This document shows, one piece after another, positions 47,466-57,933 of a stretch of DNA of 64,000 nucleotides. The notes beneath the pieces were generated by a model. The model saw only the letters and a list, made by a program, of their open reading frames with translations, was not told the origin of the DNA and did not search any database. The DNA is taken from NCBI GenBank assembly GCA_026770025.1, contig JAMXDE010000082.1, forward strand, positions 49,183-113,182, in the 5' to 3' direction. The position numbers and the translations under genes were made by a program. The stretch comes from Craspedostauros australis (Eukaryota; Bacillariophyta; Bacillariophyceae; Mastogloiales; Achnanthaceae). Positions within the stretch are counted from its first letter, which is position 1. Each line of letters opens with the position of its first letter.

Positions 47466-50095
47466 GTGAGGGGGAGAAGACACTTGCTAACGTGGCGAGA
47501 GCCGTTCTCGCTGCATCAACGTCACGTAACAATGTCACTGCAATCCTGTCTCGTCACGTGGAGACTCTTCCGGAGGAACAACGTATTCATGTCGAGCCTG
47601 CACGCGCCGCTAACACAAGGAGTCAACTCACAACGCTGCGACGCGCCTTTGGCATTTTCAGCTGCGGCGGAATTATTCCGCCAAAGGTTCTCCAGTACCG
47701 TGTGCGTGCTTGCGACCTGTCTGGTGTGACGTCGTTTCTCATGACCACTGCAACATACAAGGCAGGTTTGAGTCACACGGTGCAGTATGGTGGTGTCAAA
47801 TTCGAAAATGTTCCAGTGTTCGATCGCGGAAGCACCACCATCCGAGACTTATTCAACATGTACTCATCTACGACTAACAACCCAGTGGGAATGCCTGCGT
47901 TCACCCTCATGACTAACCTGCTCACACGCAAAAGCAAGATCAAGACAGGGCTTTCTTCCTTTGAGAGTTACTTCTGGATGGCGATGGAGAAACTCAAACA
48001 GGCAATTTCGCGCCTAGTAGATCTGCTGAAGGCTAAGTATGAAGCGGACAGGGAGGAGAACAACGATGACGCTGTGGATGCCAATGACAACAGCGACCAC
48101 AAGAATGATGATCCCAATGACGTCATCGCACAGCATGTGCGCACAGCCGATTCCCTCTTGCATGCACTCGAGCTGCTTGTCGTGTTCCTCAAATGGGAAT
48201 TCACCGCGTCCCACATGCAGCTTGAGTGTGACGATCCCATGCATTCGGCCGCGTTCGCTCTCACCAAAAAGGAGAAGAAGAAGGCAACATCCACATCAAG
48301 CAATCAACGCAAACCACGCACCAACAAGCACAAGTGCAAGAACAACACCGCTGTCACAAACGTCACTCCAGCCATCACAAATGACATTCCTGTGACCACC
48401 GCAAGTGAACAATCACGTAAAGTATGCAACCGTTGTGGCGCTGCAATGCAATTTGTGGATGATCGTTTTGTCCCTTTTGTCACAATGCTTAAGGACAATG
48501 AACTCACAGAACACAAAGACGAATTGCAATCAATGCTTGCGGCAGCGCCGGGATTCGCTGATGAAATCATTAACTACATGGCTCACAAAGTGCGTGCAAA
48601 AGTTCAATTCAGACAAATCGCCCGTTATCAATCCGAACTCAACAACAACGACAAAAGAGCCTATGTGGTACTCGACCATAAGCAAAAAATTCTACCGACA
48701 GGCCAAGGCGAAGCCCAACAAGAATATTGGGGGAAGAAGGGAATGTCACTGCTTGGGGCAATGGTCATCACGTGTCGCAATGACATTTTTACTTATCGGT
48801 TCATGGACATTGTGGTCGATGGAAGACCAATGCAAGACACACTTCAAGTTGGTGGACTGCTGGAGATCGTGCAAAAAAAGGTCAAAGTCATGCTTCCATC
48901 CGTGACTGAAATCATCCTACAGAGCGATAACGCGTGTTGCTTTGCCAGTCACGAGCACATCGCGCTCATTACGTCCAAGCTCAACAAGAACCTTGTGGGA
49001 CGAAACGCGGCCAAAATCATCGTGTGGATCTACACAGAGGCCCAAACCGGTAAGAGCATGCTGGACACCCACTTCGCGTACATCACCCGTGTACTGCGAA
49101 AATACGTGCAAAGTGGACACGACATCAAGACCCCGTTCCAAGTCTTCCTCGCGCTCCAAGCCGGTGACATCGCGGGTACCACCACGGTACTGGTCGACGC
49201 AGAGACCCTTGAAGGCAACATCACGACGTTACCGGGCGCACCAAAAAGACGATTCCGCGCAAGTGGGCAACAAGTACGTCAGACTCACGAGGTGAAGTAT
49301 GATGATGACCAGGCGCGGTTGGTGGCTGCATCTGGCATCACGGAAGACGTCGTTGTGAAGAGCGCTGAATGGGAAGGGTGGACGATCAACGAGTTGGGTG
49401 CGGTTGCTGTCCACACGCACATGTCCGACAAGCTGCCGATCACGTCCGAATCGTCCAGGAAGACGGACAAGACGCGCAAAATGGGTCGCACAGCGACAGA
49501 GAGCAAGGCGTTCGTGATTGGCAAAGCCCTTCAAGACGGACAACAACATCTACCATCCGATCACACCACAGCACTACAAGACCAGACCGCGGAAACAGAA
49601 CATCCACCACTCGCAGTGCCCGGCTGGGCAAGCAAAACAACACGGACCAACGCCAAACTACCAGACTACATCGCGGACAAGTTGAAGGACATCTGTGAAG
49701 CTTCCGCGAAGGACCCGAAAAACAGGCCATCGGAGCACGAAGCACACGAGAAACTGATGAACAACGCAAGAACCAAAACTGACTGGTACGTACAACTGCA
49801 CGCAAATCCCATGCGCGTGAAAGCGTCGCTGTTTGCAGCATACAACGCCAAACAACGCAAACAAAAGAAGGAGGCTGCCCTCATCAAGATAGAAACCAAG
49901 ACAACAAGCAAAGCAACAGCATCTGCAGTCGTGGTGACCCACAATGCGCCAGCTGCAACAGAGGAGGAACAAGTCGAACAAGATTTGCAGAGAGAGGAAG
50001 AGGAATTCGACCATCAGATGTGGTGTGATGCGCACACCATGAAGGCGAACAGGGAAAGTGAGGCCATGTTGGATGACGAGAAGCAAATTTTGTGA
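47466..50095 (+). pseudogene. Transposase-like protein, C-terminal part with candidate DDE/D core
   Basis: This frame, open from 47297, is convincing from about 47466 onwards. It has a lone C-x2-C (VCNRCGAAM, near 48424), then a conserved-looking core: VVLDHKQK with Asp at codon 48674, IILQSDNACCF with Asp at 48926, and TEAQTGKSMLDTHFAY with Asp near 49064. The spacing is about 83 and 45 residues. The SDNA-C and GK-x-x-L-D pattern recalls an uncharacterised group of RNase H-fold transposase-like proteins known from animals and protists (memory only). A Glu-rich coiled tail ends the protein. It is separated from its N-terminus by the GT duplication. Confidence 0.55.
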
Positions 50096-51787
50096 TGGGT
50101 GTGCTTCGCCGCGACAACACGAGTTGTGGAGTTTTGTGGGTGATGGGTCGTGATACGTAGACTAATGTAGAGCCCACCCAAAAACCATCCAAACATCTGC
50201 TTATCATGCTATATCTCAACAACACATCATTTGTATTCAAATCTAAACAGTGCATTCATACTCCTGACTATAGGTTATACAGAATATCAAGGTTAAATTG
50301 ACATAGAAATTATTTTTGTTGTCATGTTGGTCCACCACACAGTTGTGTGGTGGATTCACAAAAAAAAATGATCAAACCATGTTGCCCTCCACTCAGCACC
50401 CATGATCATCATCATCCTCCTGTTATTTTGGCAAACTGTGCCCCACAATAGCTCTTTATACCCCCCATCTATCCGCCCCACGAAGGACAGAACGTTTCTG
50501 CCACATTGCATACCCAAATGTGTCCATACACTGAAAAGAGCGCTTTTGAAAAAACGATTGCAATCCGGATGCGGTATGGATACAGATCCATACCTCATTC
50601 ACATGATCCTTTCAGCCCCTCCACGTGCCCCTCGTGCATTCCCACACTCCCTGGCGACATGCCGATGTATTCAGAATGGGCTGGGTGTGGAGGGTACCGA
50701 TGGTACACCTCCATTTGGTGATGCCCTTGTGTTTTGGGTGCCCCACCAAAAAAATGGGCTGTCTGCACTCATTCGATGCCGCAGCCTCTTCCAGACAGTA
50801 TCTGCAGCGCAGACTTCGTCACGAGCATCTTCAGGTGATGTCGCACGCATCTTGTATGGGTTACTTGGCGATTGGGCAGCTTGATGATGCTGCCCCCTCA
50901 CTGCCAAAGCCACATGATGGGTACGCCACGACCCACCCAACAAAACTCTTGCCCTCCACCTTTTGTTCTGCGCGGATGCATTCCCAGTCCTCCCCGAGCT
51001 TGAAACTTCGTGGGCGCCTTGATGGCGACCTCCTGGATGCGTCTTGACCCTCCAAATGTGTTGGTGTGGGCTGTGCATGGAGTACACAGGCCACATCCAA
51101 CGAGCCAATCTGCGGCCAAATTGCGACGTTTGCACGGAGGCCTGCCGCGGCCCCAAATCAACCGCTCTCGCAGCCTCCGCTCGTCCACCCACCAAGGGTT
51201 GCATCGCGGTGACGGCGATGTGCTTGGATGTTGCTTTGGACCGTTGGTTGGTGCGGCGCTGAGGATGCCGTTGGGCGACCATTGTGGAGTTTTTTTTGTG
51301 TTCCGCCAGCGTCATCTTGTTGTGTCGAGTTCGGCACTCTCGGCCGGTCGGACATCCTAGGGGTTGAGGTAATTATCAACATTGCAACGAATGTACGAAA
51401 AAAGGATGACACAAACCACTTCGGGAGTACCAATGCAACTCGACCATTCCATCACGACAAAACGTAGCTGATGCTGCTTCACATCGTGCTGTGATTGGTG
51501 GTTTATGACGCAGCAGCCAGTTTGGTGACGTAGATGACGGATTAGAGCAACAAAGGATAGAATGTATGTAAACGTGCACTCACCGCTTCTCCCAAAACTC
51601 TACAACCGGTGCTATCGTGGATGGACTGTTGGATGGTCTCATTGGAACACCTCAAAAAGAGACTGAACAATTCAAAATGGGAACAAACTCGCAGAAACAA
51701 AGAACAGCAACGCGTTAACTTGGATCGATGTAGTCGGAAGAAAAAGGCTGAGTCCCTAAAGCAGTCTAAAAATGCGCACATTGATGA
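50096..51787. other. 3' region of the TTAA transposon
   Basis: A perfect hairpin with a 10-bp stem (TCCACCACAC/GTGTGGTGGA, loop AGTT) lies at 50331-50354 and is followed by a run of nine A at 50360-50368. A minus-strand frame at 50861-51100 encodes about 79 residues with a protein-like middle (KLGEDWECIRAEQKVEGKS). Overlapping frames are open as well, so I do not call a gene. The rest shows nothing recognisable. Confidence 0.35.
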
Positions 51788-51944
51788 GTCCATAAAACTT
51801 AAAATAGGATCTAACTTAAAAATGTAATGGTTAATTATTTATATGAAGATTACGAGGATTACGCATATGTACGTTGTTTTGATATCTGAGACGAAAGCTC
51901 TTGAGTCCCATAACAAAGTGCAGGTCGACTCACTAATCTGGCTC
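51788..51944 (-). repeat. Right terminal inverted repeat
   Basis: 157 bp, the inverted partner of 45922-46078. It ends AATCTGGCTC and is followed by TTAA at 51945-51948. Confidence 0.8.
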
Positions 51945-51990
51945 TTAATCCCGTCCAGTCGTGCGAAAACCGAACCCTTGATTTTAATAG

Positions 51991-52063
51991 CCGTCATTCG
52001 ATTTTTTATCCGTCATTCGATTTTTTTATCCGTCACTCGATTTAATTATCCGTTGTTCGATTT
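51991..52063. repeat. Short tandem cluster, ATCCGTCATTCGATTT type, copy 1
   Basis: About four units of a 17-18 bp motif with core CCGTCATTCGATTT, separated by short T/A spacers. A second cluster of the same motif, in the same orientation, is at 52891-52970. Confidence 0.75.
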
Positions 52064-52890
52064 ATCTAGTTATCAATCCATTGTCTTCACGGGACACCAT
52101 TGACACTACCGGACTAGTTCGACTAAACGAGGTTCTCGTCACATCGCGATTGATGAAACGGAAACAGACCAACAGACCACGAATACAAAGACGGGGCTTG
52201 GTGAGAGCAACACTTGATGCTCCCGCGCTCGTTTCGGATGGCCAAGCCAGGCAAGACCACTCCACAACATCAAGTATCAACGTAGTGTAGCGAACGCGAT
52301 ACAAATGCAATACACACCGATGCACGCATGTGTTGCATCCTACATCGCTTTAGACCAGTGTGATGTCATGCTCATTTCGTCTGTTCTGCACTTGGTTTTG
52401 CGGTATCAGTGAAGGTGTCTCTTTGTTCGAAGGGTAGTCACATTGTATTTCTCTGTGCATTGCTCACAAATCCTGCCGTTCGCCACAAACAATCGCCATG
52501 AGATTCCCCCCGCCCCACGCTTCCTCCTTCCAACAAAGCAAAGCCGCTGGCACGAGCGGCAGCCATACCATTCCAATGGCTCTCTCCCGCTCCTCTTCTT
52601 CCAATACAGCACCAAATGGACAACAGATCAGAACTCTTCAAGGTTGACCACGAAGTCTTTGCACAGTCTGCTTCACATTTATATAATTGTAACCAAAATA
52701 AAACGTATAATAGACAATAACACTCCAACTCCACACTCGTCTCTGTTGTGATCCGTCCAGAGCAGGGCAGAGTCGAGGAGAGCCACCATTTCGTGGTTTG
52801 CTTGTGTGACCCATTGCACTTGATTAGTTCGATCACTTGCCGGCCTTGTTTTCTTGGGTCACGAGTGACAAACTTGTGCGACTTATTTAT
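52064..52890. other. Unassigned stretch between the two tandem clusters
   Basis: No gene is supported. Short open frames occur on both strands; none has recognisable motifs. Confidence 0.3.
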
Positions 52891-52970
52891 CCGTCATTCG
52901 ATTTTAATATCCGTCATTCGATTTATTTATCCGTCACTCGATTTATTTATCCGTCATTCGATTTATTTAG
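52891..52970. repeat. Short tandem cluster, copy 2
   Basis: Four units of the same CCGTCATTCGATTT core as at 51991-52063, about 0.8 kb away and in the same direction. Confidence 0.75.
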
Positions 52971-53152
52971 AATTCGAAACTGTTTGTCATCGATATAGAC
53001 GGGACTCGATCAATTAGGCCAGCGGCATCAATGCCTCGTTTTGTTTCTCCGAAGTAGGACCAACATGATGTCTCACTAAGTTCTTCGAAAGGAGATTCGT
53101 TCTTCGCCAATCGTGGAATGTCAATTGCGGCCTTCTTGTGTCTGAGTGACAA
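52967..53152 (-). CDS. Small hypothetical frame inside the outer element
   Basis: A 61-residue minus-strand frame from ATG 53152 has mixed, protein-like composition (KKAAIDIPRLAKNESPFEEL). It ends in the tandem cluster at 52970. No family is recognised. It may be the remains of a coding region of the outer element. Confidence 0.2.
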   Translation of the reverse strand: MSLRHKKAAIDIPRLAKNESPFEELSETSCWSYFGETKRGIDAAGLIDRVPSISMTNSFEF

Positions 53153-53221
53153 AATTGTTTTTGGATGTCAAAGTAGTCGTACTAGTCGAACTACGTTTCC
53201 GTTGTTTTTTGCCGGGTGTCC

Positions 53222-53360
53222 CTGGCATCGTATTGCCCCAAACACGATCAACCACGGATGACAGGCAGACGATTGAAGCGTGCCAACAATTCTTGACATC
53301 ACCGAAAACAACGAACTGTTGACGTTGATGTCACACAGAACAACTACTCAACAACTATGA
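53222..53360. repeat. 139-bp direct repeat, copy 2
   Basis: It matches 2042-2180 in the same orientation with few differences. Its left edge overlaps the CTGG of the inverted terminus that ends at 53225. Confidence 0.55.
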
Positions 53361-53632
53361 CCCGGTTGTTTGACGGGACCTGCAGTCGGTCCTGGAGGGG
53401 TGGCAACTTACGGGGGTTTCAACCAAACCACCCACATATTCAAAAACTAGAGAAAAATATAAGAATCTCAGTGGACGCCGATTTTGCTTTAATGTCTTAT
53501 TTTAATTTTTATGGACCCATCGATTTCGCGCTCATCTAGACACGACTAGCGCACAACGGCCAGATTCAGTGTCTTTGTGCCTTGATTCGTATCGCCAAAA
53601 GAAAAATTATCGATGTCAATTGCAGTGCTGAT
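53361..53632. other. Unassigned stretch
   Basis: It is AT-rich in the middle (about 53440-53520). No gene or repeat is recognised. Confidence 0.3.
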
Positions 53633-53884
53633 TTATTTTTTTAGTCCCTCCATTGCAGCTCTGACTCGCCGCAACAATTGTGTCCTCACATTTTCTTCCA
53701 CCAACTCCGGAGATTCCGTATTCTCCTTCATTGTTTGTGTCTCGCACGCAATTTGCTCCGATGCTTCGTTTTCTTCTTGTTGCAGCGCGATTTCCTCCTC
53801 ATCTGCTGTTGTGTGTTGTGCAGGCACGATCTCTGTGTGTGTTATCTCGTAATTGTACACAGCGAAATCACACGAGTCCTTCAA
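53633..53884 (-). CDS. Acidic, Gln/Glu-rich 83-residue frame running out of an LTR
   Basis: The frame starts at ATG 53884, inside the LTR, and continues 207 bp beyond it. Beyond the LTR it is Glu-, Gln- and Thr-rich and ends LLRRVRAAMEGLKK. It recalls the Glu-rich N-terminus of the Copia-1 gag, so it may be the start of an internal region of another copy, or a host piece fused to the LTR by insertion. It is probably not an independent gene. Confidence 0.3.
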   Translation of the reverse strand: MKDSCDFAVYNYEITHTEIVPAQHTTADEEEIALQQEENEASEQIACETQTMKENTESPELVEENVRTQLLRRVRAAMEGLKK

Positions 53885-54392
53885 GAGAGATCAAGTCTTT
53901 CAGGACGCGGGTGACGAGCTGTTGAGTGAAGACACTGTTTGGGTTGAGTGACTTCTGGATCTATGTTATCTTCATTGAGTTGTATCTCGTGTTGCTGTCT
54001 TCAAGGTCAGCTCTCGGTCATTGCACCTCTGCGATCTTGTTCTGATGTGGAGATGACCCATGATGTGGCGATGATGTCTTCTGTGTCAACGTCACTCATC
54101 ACCGTTCCATGGCTCTGTCGATTCCACATTCCATTGATGATGCTTGAGGTCGTCGGGTGTGTTGTCATTTCAGGTTTAGTTGGGAAGTATATCAGGTCGA
54201 ATTGGACATCACATGTTTGCCGGGTGGTGGCCAGACCGAATCTCTGATGTTCTCTCTAGTGTGTCCCTTATGCCGAAAATCATGTGTCTGAGGAAAGCAT
54301 CGTTTCAGCACATACCAGGACAGACTAATCAGAAAACGAATCAGGTGAATAAAGCGTTGTGCTAATACTCCCCGAAACGTATCTTTTCGCAG
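53840..54392 (-). repeat. LTR and 3' end region next to the CoDi-like pol
   Basis: The part 53840-54143 is repeated, inverted, at window positions 1-304. The block 54172-54189 is the reverse complement of TACTTCCCAACTAAACCT, which is also in every Copia-1 LTR, and neighbouring words (GCATCA-CAATGGAA) match too. It lies directly downstream of the minus-strand pol that stops at 54393, so I infer its 3' LTR. The LTR start is not fixed; it lies between 54190 and 54392. Confidence 0.5.
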
Positions 54393-57300
54393 TCACTTGT
54401 TGTGGTTGGGATCGGTGTTACCCTTCCAGAACAAAAGTGGTTGGATGAGGTCCCAGAAAACCGAACGTGGAAGGAATTTCGTGAGGATGTCGGCGATGTT
54501 CTGGTTTCCCTTGATCTTGATGAAGTACATCGTCCCAGCGGCGATGGCCGATCGGACTCGGTGGTAGGCCAGTGCGTTGTGTCTCTTGGATAGTACACTG
54601 GTTGGAATGGTGGAGGATGTGACTACGCTCTGGTTGTCACCAAAGAGCCAGCTTGGGCCGTCCACAGGTATTCCCATTTCGCACAGCATCAGGCGGATGG
54701 ACAGGATCTGTTCTGTTGCCAATCGTGCTGCCACGAATTCTGACCCGTAGGTGGCCGTCTCCACGGTGGACTGTCGCTTCGAGAACCATTCGATGGGTGT
54801 TTGGTTTATGAGATGCACGATACCGGTTGCTGATTTCCCAGTCACCTTGCAGTGCATGAGATTTGCATCAACGAAAGTCGTGGTACGTACAGGTTTGCCT
54901 TTGGCTGTTGGAGCATCCGCTGGAAGCTCCTCTCGGTTGGGTCCGTACACAGAGTACATCCATTCGTGCTGCGGGATGTCGTAGTGTTCTTCATGGTTGG
55001 GGATTCCGGTTCGGAAGCGGATGGAGGCGTCTGGGTATTTTCGAAGGTACCCGTAGATGCGTTTTACCCTGTCCATATGTCCTGCTCTTGGTGATGCACG
55101 GAAACGGGAGAGAGTCATGACTGCCACATGTATGTCAATCCTTCCCAGAGACACACACCATTGGAGTGCTCCGATCAACGACATGTACTTGGTTCGATCG
55201 ATCTCCCCGAGCTCGGGTGTCGTATCGAGCTCAGGACTGTCGTCCTTGTCCATGGGGCAGCTGGTCTTGTTGGGTGGTCCGTCAAACATCTGTTCGTAGT
55301 TCGTGAGCATGCGTTTGATGTAGGAACGCGCGCTGATTTTCATTGTGCCGTCGCTGTCTCTTCCGAAGTCTGCTCCTAGATGGTAGGAGATGGGGCCGAC
55401 ACCCTTGGGCTTGTAGCCATACTGTGAAGTGAGAGTGTCGAAGAAGGAGCGTGGGTCAGACATGACCGCCATGAGATCGTCCACGTATACACATACGTAT
55501 TCCCAGTGCGGACCTGCATCACGCATCCATACATCAGGGTCAGACCTGCACTGCTGGAAGCCCATGTCTCGGAGGGTATCTGCCAGCGCTTCGTGGAAGC
55601 GAGCTCCGGATGTCCGGAGGCCGTAGAGCGCCTTGACAATCGTGAGCATATGGCCTGCGTGCTCCCCGAACTCGTCGCCGGCTACGAAGCAGATCTTCTC
55701 CTTCGTGTATGCCTCCAGGTAGGCGTTTCCAATGTCGCCGACCATGGTCTTGAGTCCGTTCAGTTCGCCAGCGAGTAGGGCGATTCGGAGTGACTGCAAG
55801 CTGACAACTCCGGCGTAGGAGGAGTCCTTGCATGGATCCGTCAGGTGGCCACCTGCCACACATCGTGCTCGGTGTCGGAGGTCGTGCTTTACCGCGTAGA
55901 CCCATTGCAGCCGGATCTGTTGGTATCCGTCTGGAACGGTCTTGGTCTTGCCGAGCGATCGGAATGTCTCATATCCGAAGAGCTGTTCCATCTTGGTACG
56001 TTCAGCATCCGCCCAGAGCGTGTTGCCGTTGCGTTTGTCGAGGCGCACAGCTTCTTGGTGATTGCGTGGTACCTGAACACCGAACTGGTAGATGGGTGCG
56101 TTGGTGTGTTTCTTGGCCTTGTTGATGGAGGTCTTGCGCTCCATTCGAGCCTGTCGGTCAGAGAGCTTCTTCAGCCGTTTCCATCCAGGCTGATCGAGCA
56201 ATCCGTTCTTCCGGCCGTATGCCGCACATGATACAGGATCATCTTGCAACATGGTGGAGAGTGGTTCGGATGTTGTTGATCCGTCATCCCATTGTACAAT
56301 AACATTGTATCGGGACCCCTTGTAGGTCTTGGCGTTCGGAGCGAGAGGTCCTTCGTGGCCGATGATGCCTTGGAATCCCCATACTCCGTCTTCGTTGTCT
56401 TCGTTGCGTTCGAGCTGCTGTTCGATGATGTCGGACAGCTGGACGTAGGAGATGAGTTCGTTGGTGGCTCCATCGTCGAAGGCGAGCAACATCTTGATTC
56501 GTTGGTGGTTCGCAGCATCTGCATCGTTGACGCGTTGGATGACTTCGGCCTTGACTCTCTGTCCGTCGCGGTCGTAGAGGAAGGTCTTGCCGATGAGATC
56601 CTCTGGTGTGAATCGAGGGATGGAGACTCTTGCCATGTCCGCCGTTCCAGGATTGGACTCCGCAGAAGCGAAAAGAACGGCGTCTCCGAGGGAATGGACA
56701 ACTGGTTGCATTCCATCAGGCACTGGGACGTCGTCGTCAAGCTCCCCATCATCAGGTGGGTTCGTGTCCGAGCCGTCTTCCTCCCCAACGTCGGCCAGGG
56801 GAAAGTCGACACGCAGGTTGCGGGAGCCATGCTCGTCGGCTGCACGGATCGAGGATCGAGGGAGGAGTTGTTGGGTGTCATCATCCAACACCCAGAAGGT
56901 CAGTTCGTCACCCTTGTGGAGACAGGGTCCGGCCCATCTCCCCTTTCGCTCCTTGGACTGGCTGGGAAATCCAGGCTTCTCCACGCGGTAGTACACCGGT
57001 TGCCACCATCGGTAGGCAAGGAACTTGCTCACATCGGGACGGTGTCCGTAGGCTGCCTGCATTGGCGTGACGTTACCTGCCGTGCGCTGAGCCAAATGGT
57101 TGAATAGCACAATGACATACATGGTGCATATGAGCCAGAAGCGAGCAGGTGTGCCCGTCCTATCCATGATACCGTTCGTCATGCGCTTGATGTCTTGGAT
57201 ACGCCTCTCTGCGGCGTTCTGGTGCTGGTGCTCCGGCTCGCTCTGATGGTCAGCGATGGAGTACTGTTGGAGGATGTCTTGCACCTTAAATCCGATCTCG

Positions 57301-57933
57301 GATTTCGCGTTGTCGGACATCAGGAGGTCAGGAGCTCCGTGACGCCGGATGAAGTCTTGGAGAGTGGAAGCGACTTGCTTCTCCGATGTCATGGGGAATC
57401 CTGCGGTGAAGCGAGAATCCACGGCCAAGTATACTTGCATCATCGTGCTGCCACCATGGCCTGGCACACCATCGTCGTGTGCAGGTGTGTCAGAGAACAA
57501 CGTGTCCATGGCAACAGTCTCGTGGAGTCTGTCCACGTTCGCGGCAGGGAATCTGGTCTTGAAGTGCTTCCTCATGGTGAACAGCTCGGAGGTGCGGTAC
57601 CATTGGGACGTGCACTTGAGAGTGTCTTGGACTCTTCTGGCCGGGATCCATCCGAAGTACGGACGGAGGGCCTCATAGTCGATCGTCGGCTTCGCGCGAG
57701 TGATAGCGCCTTGGCTTGGGGCACCGGTCTCACTGGTGAACACTTCGATGGAGTTCGGTGAGTGGACACCATCGTCTGGGGCACCATCGGAGATCCTGTC
57801 CAGCAAAGTGAACTCGTGATCAAGAGTGGATGGATCCCAGTCTTCGTCGGCAGTGAAGTCCACGTGAGGGTACGTGTCAATCTCCTTGCGTGTGGGAGGC
57901 CTCATGTCCATGTAGGACAGGCCCTGTCGGATG
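54393..57933 (-). pseudogene. CoDi-like copia pol, 5' end cut off by Copia-1 insertion
   Basis: The minus frame is open for about 1180 codons, from the Copia-1 LTR at 57934 down to a stop at 54393. The part upstream of the first ATG (57911) is also open (IRQGLSYMDMRPPT), which shows that a longer frame was interrupted. Gag and protease are absent from this side. Integrase has AMDTLFSDTPAHDDG, MSDNAKSEIG and HQHQNAAERRIQ as D, D, E. This variant is typical of a diatom CoDi clade (memory). A chromodomain-free acidic spacer follows. Reverse transcriptase has YVDDLMAVM near residue 810. RNase H has FVDANLMH near 1013 and GSEFVAARLATEQI near 1055. The part seen is free of stops, so the insertion was recent. 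Confidence 0.88.

Larger units (their letters stand above)
45922..51944 (+). mobile_element. TTAA-flanked DNA transposon with 157-bp inverted repeats
   Basis: The left repeat 45922-46078 and the right repeat 51788-51944 are inverted copies of equal length. The outer 46 bp are almost identical and the inner part is similar with scattered changes. TTAA borders both ends, the target used by piggyBac and Kolobok elements. Between the repeats lies one large plus-strand gene (46470-50095) with transposase-like motifs but without the piggyBac signature. The terminus GAGCCAG is not a familiar piggyBac or Kolobok end. A frameshift in the gene suggests that this copy is not active. Confidence 0.75.
45694..53225. 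mobile_element. Possible outer element bounded by a 19-bp inverted terminus
   Basis: CCAGGGACACCCGGCAAAA at 45694-45712 recurs as an exact reverse complement at 53207-53225. The match stops sharply inward. No direct duplication of the flanks is visible. Excluding the TTAA transposon inside it, about 1.5 kb remains, mostly on the right side, with two short tandem-repeat clusters and a 61-codon frame at 52967-53152 (minus) of protein-like composition. This could be a non-autonomous DNA transposon, or two different copies brought together by rearrangement. Confidence 0.4.

Noticed and set aside
46240-47729. Spliced intron as the explanation for the frame change in the transposase-like gene
   Set aside because: No convincing GT-AG pair removes the mismatch, while a single GT unit change in CTGTGTGTGAG explains it exactly.
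50671-51315. Minus-strand 214-codon frame in the 3' region of the TTAA transposon
   Set aside because: Several frames are open here on both strands, composition is Arg/Ser/His-rich and no motif is visible. The shorter frame 50861-51100 is at least as plausible, so no gene was called.
51991-52970. Possible CRISPR-like array
   Set aside because: The repeat units are 17-18 bp and tandem, with no unique spacers and no cas genes; the context is eukaryotic.
45694-53225. hAT-type element with 8-bp duplication
   Set aside because: The terminus starting CAGGG would fit hAT, but the flanking 8-mers (left TTTCGGCC, right CATCGTAT) do not match and no hAT transposase motif was seen.
54402-57761. Many plus-strand frames of 80-270 codons
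   Set aside because: All are antisense to the CoDi-like pol, whose catalytic motifs are unambiguous on the minus strand.
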